Position numbers and translations under genes: made by a program. A stretch of 64,000 bases of DNA from Voacanga thouarsii (lineage: Eukaryota > Streptophyta > Magnoliopsida > Gentianales > Apocynaceae): NCBI GenBank assembly GCA_026120185.1, contig JANUWF010003370.1:186001-250000 (forward strand). The letters run 5' to 3'. Of the stretch, positions 48,574-59,346 are shown piece after piece. How positions within the stretch are numbered: the first letter of the stretch is position 1; the number at the start of each line of letters is the position of its first letter. The notes beneath the pieces were generated by a model, which saw only the letters and a list, made by a program, of their open reading frames with translations, searched no databases and was not told the DNA's origin.

Positions 48574-49535
48574 CGATAATGCAAAAGCCAATGACAAGAT
48601 TAAGGACTAAGAGACTCCAAGGCGATATCCAATTACTTCTACAACCATACTTGATGATGGAAAAGATTTGGAAGAATGATGAAGGCAGCCGAGAACTCAA
48701 TTTGATGAACATCTAAGAGGAATCCCAACAACAGCCCATGCCTGCACTAAAAGAGGGAGAAAATGCTGAAATCCAGCTACCAAATTACACTTGGCACTAG
48801 TCCCAGTAGGCAGACCTAGCGCCATGTGCATTTGGCCTAGTGAACGTTGGAATTCCAGCGTTGACCTAGCGCCAGGTCTAGCACTTGCTCCTGGCACCGG
48901 GTCTTATCGCGAAGGCCACCCTGTTTTGTCGATTTTTATTGTTTTCTCCGTATTCTATCTATTTTAAACATTTTGTAAAGACCTTTTTAGCCCTTAAGTT
49001 GTCTTGGGTCCTTAGTAGTCACTTAACTAGGACTAAGGTAGTATAAATATATTTTTTGTGATTTAGCAAGACAATTCATCTTACATTATTTTAAATTGTG
49101 AAAAGAGAGCTTTGAGAGGTTTAACCTCCTTGCTCAATTGTTCAAGACCTTACTTAGGGTTTAGTCCTCTCTATGTATAAGTCTCTAAAATCTTTAGATA
49201 ATCTAATGTAGTTTCTCTTGATTGGGTCTTAGTTGCTTTGTTCTTCTAATATTTTATCTTGAATTCCATTGCTTGGATGCTTATAGTTCTACTTCTTTTA
49301 TTCTTGATTTCCTTTGTTGTATCAAGGATATTTAGGTGAATTTATAGTAGGTCTTGCTATATTTCTTATGGGTCTTTGATGCTTTGTTCTTCAAAGGTTT
49401 ACTAGGGAATAGTTAGATAGTTTTCTTTCTTCTTTTGCAACAAATTTCCATTATTAGGGTTATACTTGTTTAGTCAAGGGTTTTGTCCATTTGTTTGCCA
49501 TTGTTCAAAAAATTTGCCAAAACAAGATCATATTA
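48574..49535 (+). repeat. Gyp-4 LTR, about 0.96 kb
   Basis: Like the Gyp-1 LTR it begins with a coding tail (an MTRLRTKRLQ-type motif at about 48585-48620), carries the transcription-start-like region near 49020-49110 and ends GATCATATTA, where Gyp-1 ends TCATATCA. The exact first base is uncertain by about 5 positions. Confidence 0.75.
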
Positions 49536-49540
49536 AATAG

Positions 49541-49553
49541 TTTGGCATTAGAG
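49541..49553 (+). other. Gyp-4 primer binding site
   Basis: TTTGGCATTAGAG lies five bases after the LTR end, at the same distance and with the same preceding bases as in Gyp-1 (TTTGGTATCACAG). Confidence 0.75.
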
Positions 49554-50430
49554 TAAGGAAAGCCTTGAATTCAATCAAAGCTTGACATCAAGAAAAGGAG
49601 CCCTACAAGTTGAAGAAAAAAAAATAGGGGAATCCCGTAACTTAAAAACATGCTCAAAAAAGTCATAAAATCTTTGTTATCTCCTGATTTTTCCTTGAGA
49701 AAATTGCGTCTTGTTGTTATTATAATCATTGGGAACAAATTTGTCTTGTGATTGTGGTGAAAATGGGAGAAAATATTGGTTGTTCTTAAGTGACGGGATT
49801 ACAACAAAGGTGTTTGATAAATATTCTATGAGGATATTTGTGGCTATAGTTGTAGGTTTTGACTTTTAATTTTCATTCCTTGGGATTTTGGGAATTGATA
49901 TATCATTTTATTATTGAAATTCATGCTCATTGAACTCATATTTTCCATTACACATTTATGGTAGTCTTGTTCTTCCTATTCATATCTACTAGTTTTCTTG
50001 TTCGTTGTTCTTGCTAATTCTTGTTCGTTTTTTTGTTTAAAATTTCTTCCTTATATTCTAGTGATTGTTCTTACACTATTTGAGTCCTTGTTCTTTGAAA
50101 TTCTTGCTTGAAAAACTTGTTTTCTTAGGGTGGCTGATAAGTATTTGTTGAAATTCCCTTAAGACCCCATAATTGGAAAATTCATTGAATTTTGTTAATT
50201 CACTTGGTTGGACTAAATCTTTGGCTATTAGGGAAGATTGGATTGAACAAGAAGGTTTGAGTGTTGAGCAAAGGCAAGAGGGAGAGACTATCATCAAAAG
50301 AACCGAAGAGGGTAAACACGAGTGTAGAGTGAAAACTATTAAGAGTAAACACGCAAGGGAGTGAAGAGGGGAACTACTTCTTTTTATTAATCTCTTTTGT
50401 AGATATAACTCCTTGAGTAATTTCATTGCC
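49554..50430 (+). other. Gyp-4 leader
   Basis: About 0.88 kb. The first 130 bases are similar to the Gyp-1 leader. ORFs 50076-50432 (minus) and 50173-50364 (plus) overlap and have no domain. Confidence 0.75.
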
Positions 50431-50975
50431 ATGGCCTATGAACAAGAACTTTCTAGACCTAATCCAAGTGGTCCTAGTAGATCACAAGAAGAACCATTTG
50501 ATGCTAAGGCTTTGTGAGATGATTTGCAAGCTATGATAAGAACTATGAAAAGTGTGTTTCAACACATGACAAGGGAGCTAACCGAGTTGAGGAATCAACT
50601 TGGTACCTATTCTACTGTTGCACAAAGAAGAGGTTAAGAGAGATTTGAAGCCCCTAACCCTAGAATGAGGGATAATGATACCCGTACTCTTCTATTGAAT
50701 GCTCAACAAGTTGAAGAGTAGGATGAGCACTCTATTGGGGGACTCCAACAAGCTCCAATGAGAGGCGGTAGATATGGTATGAGAAGAGGATGAGGTAGGG
50801 GTCAAGGAAGGAATGAGGGAAATAATCTAAGAGGGTTGGAAAGACAATTTGATGGAGTTGATGAATGGTATGAAGGGGAATATGATGATACCTATGGGGA
50901 ATTCAATAGAGGATGGGGCAATTGAGGATATAGGAGAGAAGAAAATGATGAGGATAGGGAATTGAAGCATATCAT
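50431..50975 (+). pseudogene. gag: Gyp-4 gag, N-terminal part only, with stops
   Basis: The ATG at 50431 starts MAYEQELSRPNPSGPSRSQE, very close to Gyp-1 Gag. The reading continues in the same frame with several stops through MTRELTELRNQLG, a DEHSIGGLQQAPMRGGRYG segment, the Arg/Gly-rich stretch and NLRGLERQFDGVDEW. It ends at ELKHI, just before the capsid domain, where the sequence joins the Gyp-2 LTR. No capsid, knuckle or pol follows. Confidence 0.88.
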
Positions 50976-52613
50976 CTTTATGTGTCTAGATTCTAATTGT
51001 AAAATTTAAAAAATTTTTGATGTAGGACTTAAAAGTTACGATTTTTTTTTCATGCTAGTTTGTGCTGGGCAGAATACTCCTATAGCGAAAAATAATTTTT
51101 TGAGTGCGAATAAAGTCTGGTTTTTCTACAAGGGCACTTATATTCTATTCTCTATGAGTTCAGGTATGTCTCTGTAAAAATTGAAGTCAATCCAAGGTGT
51201 TTTTATATGTATTATAAGAAGGAATAACTTGTTGGAAATTGTGATCAGCTTAAGAATTTCTAAGGAAACTCCCTATTATTAATACGTATCCTTCTTTAGG
51301 TGTAATAATTATAGTTGTTGACACTTAAGGGCGTAGCAAAAGGTTTGAATAATGATTTATTTGAAGCCTTATTGGTTGTGTGTGAATAGGGAATTAATTA
51401 TATAATGGATATGACTTTCTAAAATATTAGGAGTAGGCTGTGACTTATTTATTTTGTGACTTTTAGACTTAGAAGAAGGTTAAGGGCAAGAATCTAATCA
51501 TTGGGATTAAGAAATTAATTTTCTATACCAAGATAAGTTTTGCATTAAAACTGTTTGTAAAATATAGCAATTGCAATATTGTCAAGTATTACGTTTTGCT
51601 ATTGAAAACACGAGTTTTGTATTAAAATGTTCGGTATAACTAGTTTTCTTAGTCTATTTCAACTCATGCACTAATTTCTTAAACAAAAAAGATTTCAAAC
51701 AAATCACTTGACTTTTACACTAAATGATTTAATCAATGTTTTCCAAGTCATGCTAGATATTTTCTTTTTTATTACTACTTGATGCTAATGTGTTTTCTTG
51801 AATGCAAAAATGTTGGGTACTCAATAAGGGTAGGCTACTATTACTAGCCTAAGAAGGAGCGGGCTTTTTGGTAGGCAGCCACTTCAGAGAGGTGAACTCG
51901 TTTTTTATTAGGTGACAGTGGTAGGGAGTTAGGTCAGTCCAAGTTAGCAACCAGTTCCAAGTGGGACTGTAATTCTCCAGAATAGATAACCGGTAAGTTA
52001 GAAAGGTTTGATAGAAGGAGGAGTATCCCCAATCGTGGGCCGATCACCCATTATACTGTAATGTAAGGTTTCACAGTACAGGTTCATGATGTAGGGTTTC
52101 ATGACTCAGGACTATGATGCAGGCTTTCATAGTCCACTTTATTGTTGAGTGATTGATTTTCTTGAAATAAAGTTATTTATTGAGAATGCAAATTAAAAGT
52201 GCTACTCTTCTATTTAAAAACTATTGATTATGATTGCAATTGCCCTTTTGTATTTTAAATATATATCACAAAATTGTTTCAAATGAACACTCTCACACAC
52301 AGAGAATTTATTGGAAAATTTATTTCTCGCATTATTTATGCAAGCTTTCAGGTCATGAGCACTATTCACAAGGCCAGGGCTTGAGTTCAAGATTTGTACA
52401 TTACATTTTGGTTATTTTGCTTAGAGACAATGTTTTGTCATTCTATATTTTGAGACTCTGTATAAGTTTTACTTAAACTGTGACATGTTTAAGTTTTATT
52501 TGAGATATTACTTTGGATGAGATACTTATTTACCTCGTTATAAAGACCTTTTATCCTTTAGACGGGACAACATCTCTGCCTTTTTTTGGGTACATAAGTA
52601 GCGGGGCGTCATA
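50976..52613 (+). repeat. Gyp-2 3' LTR, 5' half missing
   Basis: Aligns with 16309-17953 (1638 versus 1645 bp) with many differences, so the LTR pair is old. The start CTTTATGTGT is identical in both. It ends GCGTCATA, with the terminal CA changed to TA, and TGGAA follows. Confidence 0.88.
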
Positions 52614-52618
52614 TGGAA
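52614..52618. repeat. Right target-site duplication of Gyp-2 (TGGAA)
   Basis: Identical to 14489-14493. Confidence 0.9.
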
Positions 52619-53603
52619 GGTATGCCCATAGCTCAAACACTTGTAGCATTTAATGGTTCTACTCTTTGGTGGATCTAATAGGGCTTTTTTTAATTCTTTC
52701 TCTTCTCATTATTAGATTTGGTGCTCTTTTGAGTTGTTGAACTGGATGGCTTACTTTGACTAATTTCACTCCTTATTTGTTCTTGCATCACTTCTAGCCA
52801 ACCATTCTTTTCTCCTTTTGTTCTAGAACTTCTTTCTACACTTCATTCTTTGAATTCATTTGCTCTTCCACAAATTTAACACCTTCATGCTCCATTTCTT
52901 CTTGCTCTTTCTCTTCTAATACCTCTAATAGTTGTTACTCATTCTCTAAAAAAATAGGATGTTTATGAACTCCATAGCCATACTTTGTATTGTACACATT
53001 GGGTCCACATCAATCTCTCCATCATAACTAACCTCCTCTTCTTCTTCTAGTCTGAATGACTTTTTTTGTTCGACCTTTTCAATCTTTTCATTCTTTCACT
53101 CACTTTTTCCTTGTTCTTTTGTTGCTCTTCCTTGCTCCTCAACAACACAACATTTTCCTTGGCCACTTTGGTCTCAACTCTAGCCTTTCGCTTCTCAATT
53201 TGTCTCTTCTCCTCAAGTTCCTTTCGATAACTTTTTTAATTCTATTTCATTGGGATAGTTAACCTTTAAGTGCTTTTGGCTACAATAAACCTCACTTTTC
53301 AATTTTGCTTATAGAAGCTTGAGACTCTCTTATCTTACCTTATAGCTCTTAGTTTTCCATTAGTTATTGTAGTGAAATTGGGGACACCTGTAGTAATAAT
53401 GGCCATTACTCATACAATTGTAACAATTATAACTTCTCCTTCCTAGCACCACTTTTTTCGATATCTTATGCACTTCACTCCTCCCTCTTTGCTTAATTCT
53501 TCTAGGACACTTCTAGGAAGTGTGCTTAAAATCCTACAAATTTTGTATTCATACTCTTTCAATTTCTTTTGCCCTCTACTTTTTGAATAATTTTGTGTTC
53601 TAA
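52619..53603 (-). pseudogene. gag: Gyp-3 gag, zinc-knuckle part
   Basis: Near 52630-52660 the minus strand reads CYKCLSYGHTFH, the first three ligands of a knuckle whose end lies at 14489 beyond Gyp-2. Near 53385-53440 it reads CYNCMSNGHYYYRC, a complete CCHC set, and near 53490-53520 a further KCPRRIK-type segment. Between them is a Lys/Glu-rich stretch. Stops are frequent. The plus-strand ORF 53056-53262 is its antisense. The capsid domain seen in Gyp-1 Gag is not present in what remains. Confidence 0.7.
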
Positions 53604-55477
53604 TGAGTGTTCATTATACACATATTTAATATATCATTTGTGCTTAAATTGTGAAACAATGCATTTTAGATTACTACCTAATCCCTTATTTTCTCGTTGA
53701 TTTATGTAGAATGAAAGAGTTGAAGATTAGATATGGATTTAATGAGTAAAGACTAAACAAAAGAGCCAAACTGAAGTGCCATGATGCCGTGCCCATCATT
53801 CTACACACCGTCGTGCAGTTGCAAAACTTTAGAAGCTTATATTCTAGGATGAAAAAGTTGAAGATTAGATAAGAATTCAAGGAGAAAAGATTAAAAAAAA
53901 AGCCAAACTAAAGAGCCACGATGTGTATCCATCATTCTACACGCCACCATGAAACTATAAAATTTCATAAGTCATATTTTGGGTATTGTGCCCCTTAGCT
54001 TGCATATCACCATACATAATCAAGATATAGAAAATCACGGTACCATGCTGGTCATTGTCCATGTCACCGTGCACTAATCCAGCACATAGCAATAGTTAAT
54101 CCCACGACATCGTTTCTGTTAGTGTTGTGCCCTAGAGGCAATCACTTGTACATTGTATATGACACATTTTATTTTAATAAAAGGCATTATTTATCTTACA
54201 GTTTCTGTTGTTTACTTTTAAGTAATATAACTATTTGATAAAGTTCTTAGTACAACATCGTGTTAGGGAAATCATGATAGAGATCATGATATGAGATTCC
54301 TACTACACTGTAAAGTGTTAGTACTTAAATAGTCCCTAGTTATAGTATTAATGAGACAGGACATCATTAATGCGTTAAGACTAGTATGTATTAGACTTGT
54401 TGATTTGATCAGGTGGTGGTTCTCATATCCAAGAGTATTGAGATACTCAAAGTTAACACATAGATGCTTGTTAATAGAACAAGTTCATTGGATGACCTAA
54501 CTTTGAAATAATCACATGGATAACTATTTAGTGCTAGTGATATAATCTCAATATAGCAAACATGCAAGTATTCTTAGACTTGAGATCTTCAAGGTACTTT
54601 GTTTGCTGAGCATTGTACTTTGATTCCAATCTCCGGAGCTCGATCGAAGGTCGCCTATGGGATGGATATTAGGTACATTGTGAGGTAAATAAAAATAGTT
54701 GAAAGGGTCAATAAAGGATTCGCCACTCCTAATAGTAGGGGCGAATATCTCATGGCCACTTGTAGGAATTACTACTCAAGAAGTCCTTGGCAAAGGCAAA
54801 TTGTGTATTGGAAATAGTTTCAATTGATACACATCTAGAGTAGTGGGTTCTTGGTACAAGTACTATTGTATTTGGGTCAGAATTATTTCTGAAGGGAATT
54901 GACACTAATTTCGTACTCAAATCGAATGAGATATTGTATGGTGAAAGGAGGTAACTGCACTGAAGTTTGTTATTGAAGGGTTCATGTCAAGCCACTTGAC
55001 TTCCTGGACTCTATGGTGGTCATGATGTGTTGCTAGATACTGCTCATGATCTAGGAATATGGGTTTATTAATTGATGAATTAATAAGCCAATCTTGATTA
55101 GAATTAATAGGATTAATTCTAATTAATTATAGATTATTAATCTCAAAGACATTTGAATTAATTCATGTTCGCTACCAATTGACTGGAAAATCTAATAGGT
55201 CACACACAATAGAGGATTATATACTCAAGATGTAATTTGATAACATAGTGGAGTTAATTGCGAGAAAGAGAAGTTGTTGTGGACAAATTATAATTAGTTA
55301 TAATTATAATTTATGATCCAAATTGTAATTGTGAGAATTTGATATTTCCAATTACAATTAGGGAACTCTAATTGTTTTAGAATTCCAGATTTTCAGTGAA
55401 TTTTTCGGTTTTATGATGATATAATCGAAAACCCTAGAGAGGGATTCATGTGGAAAATATCAGCCACAAAATAAACG

Positions 55478-55528
55478 TCTTCTTCTTCTTCTTCTTCTTC
55501 TTCTTCTTCTTCTTCTTCTTCTTCTTCT

Positions 55529-55561
<33 letters not shown>
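55478..55561. repeat. (CTT)18(CT)14 compound microsatellite
   Basis: Perfect CTT run to about 55533, then CT run to about 55561. It accounts for the Phe/Ser runs of the ORF at 55450-55707, which is not a gene. Confidence 0.97.
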
Positions 55562-55564
<3 letters not shown>

Positions 55565-55664
55565 TTGTTGAAATCGAAAACAGCCCTAGCTGCCTTATTT
55601 TTCCGCTAGCACAGAAATTTTGGTGCTTGAGTATTCTTCTGTGTGGATTACTATTAGAGATAAT

Positions 55665-57541
55665 TGATATGTTTGGATTTGGGTATGAAAAACCATATAA
55701 AAACTAAGCACATTCCCAATCAAGTTTACATTAAAATGTTAACCCCAAATTACACATATAAGCAAGCGTATTCATCATTAACATAGCATATGATTCAAAC
55801 GAGTGTCGATCCTCAAGGAACAAGTATACATTAATCCATTTTCTTTCATTGTTTAACCGACTCTATAAAGTGAAAAAGAAATAAAAATAAAAATAAAAAT
55901 AAAAATAAAATAAAAATAAAAATATATACATGTCAAGGATGGAGAAGTATGTAACTTAAATAATTATTTTGGCAAACATGACGTTAAAGTACCTAACCAT
56001 TATCATAACTAATCATTCTCTTGGCATCATGAAGGATTAAATAGACTCACTTCGTTTCCAATCAATGAATCCCTATCTTCTAGATAACTCAGCATCACAT
56101 TCCTGTCTCAGTTAGTCCTACCTAAATGATGCATTAAACACAATCATTTGATTAAATTTCCATTCCTAGCAAACTTAAAACATGAAATTAACCAATGAAT
56201 CCATTCCTAATAGACATTAATTAACCTTTAATTACCTTGTTCTTAGCAATTAACCCCTTTTTCCAAGCAAGTTAAGAGATAACGTATATGAAATTAATAA
56301 ATTGAAACCACCATTAACCCCTTTTTCAAGAAAGTTAATAGAAAGAAACAATCAACCAATCTCGTAATACGCACAAGTAATTAAATATCAGGAATAACAA
56401 TCAATTAATCAAAAGATTAAATAACTCTAAAAATCATGAACACCTAAAACAATATCAAATTGTAATAAAACAATTAACATATCATTGTTCAAGAAAAAGA
56501 AAACAAAGTAAAAGAAAGCACTCATAGACAAGCCTCATTCTTCTTCCTTTGAATACCTTCTTGCACAACCCTCATTGAACTATTTATCTTGAGAAAATAT
56601 TGGTGATGCACTCTAAAATAAATCTAAGTCTCTACATTGTGCACCCCCCTTTCCTAAGGTAAATTGGCCTTTATTTAGAGGCTCACAAAGTTCCTAAAAG
56701 AATCCTAAGTAAAGAAGAAGAAATTACCTAAAAATAATCCAAAACCAAAAAGGAATGGAATTTGCTAAAATAAAAACCTAAGAGAAATTAATGGTCCACC
56801 GTCTTTGACTTTGTCAGTTGGAAGATTGGAAATCAATTTGGATTGGACTTTGTCTTCTTGTGCTGAAGCACACTCTTGTTACGGAATTTGGCTTCAATTG
56901 AGCCTACACAATTGTTGAGATGCTTTTCTTTGTTCTCCCTGAATCAGCTCAATTGAAGCCATAGAAAACACCCAAGCCAGCGAATTGAAGACCAAAGCTA
57001 CTTTCTTTTCTTTCTCCTGCATTGCGTCAGCTCAATTGAGCCGTTTCCCTTGCCTCGGCTTAATTGAGCCGCAAATCACCACCGAAAATTGCTATCGAAT
57101 TCAATTTCCCTTTTGTCCTTTTCTCAACCACCTTTGTTGACCTTTGCTTTACATCTTGGCCCCACCTATTTGTTTGCTTTTCTTTATTGCAATTGTTTTC
57201 TTTTGCTGTCGGCTCAAGTGAGCCATGAACTTGCTGACCAATTCCCTTTTTTCTTTTGTTGATTGCTGACTGAAATTCCTTCAACTACTCTGCACTTCTC
57301 TATTTTTTCAGTGGAAGACCAGCACTGGCTCCTCTTCCTGGGCTGGTGCTGGTCTTGTTCTGGAAAATCACACAATTACCTCTAATTTTTTCTTATTTTT
57401 GTATAAAATTACAGAAATGTATTTTTATAAGGAAAATATCAAATAAGAAGGAATATGACTAGTTATTTTATAAAAATTATCTTAATTTATTCTCAAATAA
57501 TTAGGAAAAATATAACTAGTTTAGGCCCTTTCAATAATCAC
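55665..57541 (-). mobile_element. LTR-like insert inside the SIRE-like solo LTR, about 1.88 kb
   Basis: ATAAT flanks it exactly at 55660-55664 and 57542-57546. The left end TGATATG equals that of Gyp-1 and Gyp-3 LTRs, suggesting minus orientation. The right end reads AATCAC, one base short of a CA end. The segment GTGTCGATCCTCAAGGAACAAG near 55804 is of a kind common in large gypsy LTRs. No gag or pol is seen; the minus ORF 57060-57284 has no domain. An A-rich (AAAAT)n run lies at about 55880-55924. Confidence 0.5.
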
Positions 57542-58934
57542 ATAATGTGATTATAGTGGTTAGACATTCAACTCTCGTAAAGTTGGATCAAGAGGATTGC
57601 TGGATCGTGCCTCGACTTGAAGAAGAAAATTTTGTTCTTCGGACGATCAAACAAAGGTAAAAAGCTACTACCTTTATTATTTTTATGTCTTGTTTTCCAC
57701 ATGTAGACGGGTCCTGGGATGGTATCTCGTTTTATTTTCTGCTGTGCCGTATAAGATACGATACGCGAGAGATACCTAACAGTTTCAGGCAAAATTAAAG
57801 GATCAAAACATGCATAACGCTGTGCAGGCCATCTTCCATAGTGTCGTGCAACATTGCAAATTATCCCCTATTCTATAGATTTCTAGGGATTCATGAAAAA
57901 ACTTATAAAATATTGATTGTATGCATCATTTGAAGTGGAGCCACCCATGAAATACACTAGAGAAACCTCTTGGAACACAAGGAAGAGAAGAGAAGAGATG
58001 AACAAGGAGGATTTGGGAAAGAAGGATCAACACCAAATAAATTTTCAAATAGAAGGGGGACTTTGTCTATAAGTTTTCTCTTTTTCACGTTGTGATTTGA
58101 TTTTGTGGTTATTGGATTTTATTTATTTGAATTGTAATTAAAGGGTTGTATGCTAATTTACTCTTGTATTTAATGTTTATTTGATTAATTAATGTCTATT
58201 TTGAGCAATTTATCACTTGAGTTTTGATTGATTAAATTTATTGATTAGGTAATTCTCTTATGTTAAACTTGAAAAAAGATTCATGCGATGTGTTCCCTTT
58301 TATATTAAATCAATATATTTGTTTTCCCAATGAACTTGAGATAAGATTTGGGGCATTGAAAACTTGGTGATAGATGAGATTTTGGGGTCACCTAGATATA
58401 AGGATTCTAGGGCGTTTTAGCTTGTAATTAGATTTCCTTAGTTTTATGCATCCTTATATTTGATTTGTATAATAGAGATATCTATGGGTTGGATCCAGGG
58501 TAGAATATTCATTACTTAAGAAAGAGTGAATTTTTCTTTATTTCAAAAATCTTGCTAATGCTTGGAATTATTATCAATTGATTAAGTGAAGTTCATTATT
58601 TGATTTTTCTTGTGGGAATTCTTGTTTAATTTCGTGACCAATCTCTTTCCTCACTTAAATATTTCCTTGTGATCTTTTATTCTTTACCTTGAGAATTGGG
58701 TTGATGTATTCATGTGGTACTCTCTTGTTCTTAACATTAAGTAATTAGTTCTTTCAGTTCTTGTTTTAGGTTGATTGAACAATAGAATTCAAGTGGAAGT
58801 AGGAGTAATTGATTCCATTCTTAAGGGTCTTTGATACTTGCCAACTACATTCTATACTACATGATGGGTATACTTGCCTAAAAAATGTGTGTATGTGGGT
58901 TAAATTAATATTTTATTTTAAAACTTGGTTGAGT

Positions 58935-59346
58935 ATTGGATCTATCTTCTATACATAGTGCAAACTATGCACAAACAAACAAGTTCCTCCCATATAAGCT
59001 CCCTTATTCTAATATTCCTCATTTTTATGTTCATCTTCTTCATATTCCTAATTTTGTTCTTTAAAACTACAATACCCTTTCCCACTAGAATAAGGTTCTC
59101 CATTGTTTTCACTCCCCCTATTCCAATCATCCATAGGACTGAAGTTCTCATATTCTTCTTCATTGCTATCAGACTCCCTTCTACTTGTGTTTGGTCTTTT
59201 TTCAAACTTAGTCTAATAACTCATACTCTCATAATTATCCTTCTCATATCCTTGTTCATGCTCATTATTTTCTCCATATATAGCTGCTTCCACTTGAATA
59301 AGTCTCCTTATCATAGTCATACCTTTTACTTTCACTCTAACTAGCC
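58935..59346 (-). pseudogene. gag: Gyp-3 gag, N-terminal part
   Basis: On the minus strand the ATG at about 59346 starts MAS and, with scattered stops, a polar segment rich in Glu, Tyr and Asn (EHEQGYEKDNYESM, NEEEYENFSPMDDWNRG). It resembles the N-terminal half of Gyp-1 and Gyp-4 Gag in composition and position, not closely in sequence. It ends where LTR-F begins. The 139-codon plus-strand ORF 58925-59344 is its antisense. Confidence 0.6.

Larger units (their letters stand above)
48555..50975 (+). mobile_element. Gyp-4: Ty3/gypsy element of the Gyp-1 lineage, plus strand, truncated in gag
   Basis: An LTR (about 48574-49535), primer binding site, leader and the first third of gag are present and closely related in order and sequence to Gyp-1. 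The element stops at 50975 inside gag, and the next base belongs to the Gyp-2 3' LTR. The rest of Gyp-4 and the first half of that LTR were lost in one deletion. Just before the LTR lies a polypurine-like AAGAAGGGGGAGCGA. Confidence 0.82.
14494..52613 (+). mobile_element. Gyp-2: Ty3/gypsy element, plus strand, 38 kb including nested insertions
   Basis: The left LTR is 14494-17953. The right LTR survives only as 50976-52613, which matches 16309-17953. The 5-bp TSD TGGAA bounds them. Its own internal pieces are 41189-43286 and 47501 to about 48550, with gag, protease, RT and RNase H relics in plus orientation. Everything else between the LTRs is later insertions: Cop-C, the SIRE-like LTR fragment with Gyp-1, LTR-T2 and Gyp-4. 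Integrase is missing. The pol sequence resembles plant chromoviruses of the Tekay/Del kind, a lineage guess only. Confidence 0.85.
54117..57781 (+). mobile_element. SIRE-like LTR copy 2: solo LTR with a nested insert
   Basis: Starts TGTTAGTGTTGTGCCC and ends GATACCTAACA. An exact TSD GTTTC flanks it at 54112-54116 and 57782-57786. No primer binding site or gag follows, so it is a solo LTR. The 3' end, with TGCTGTGCCGTATAAGATAC, recalls SIRE/Maximus-type copia LTRs from memory of that lineage. Without the insert at 55665-57541 and its TSD copy it is about 1.8 kb. Confidence 0.87.
53609..58929 (+). mobile_element. LTR-F: LTR-like insertion in Gyp-3 gag, about 1.65 kb without nested inserts
   Basis: TGAGT at 53604-53608 and 58930-58934 is an exact 5-bp direct repeat around a segment that interrupts the Gyp-3 gag. 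The own sequence is 53609-54116 and 57782-58929 and has no ORF. The ends read GTTCATTATACAC and AAAACTTGGT, not clean TG/CA, so the limits may be off by a base or two. It carries an internal near-tandem duplication of about 140 bp at 53700-53970 (GTTGAAGATTAGAT and CATCATTCTACAC repeated). Strand is arbitrary. Confidence 0.5.

Noticed and set aside
55450..55707. ORF with long Phe and Ser runs
   Set aside because: Direct translation of the (CTT)n(CT)n microsatellite.
58925..59344. Plus-strand ORF of 139 codons with apparent membrane segments
   Set aside because: Antisense of the Gyp-3 gag start, whose ATG and composition fit on the minus strand.
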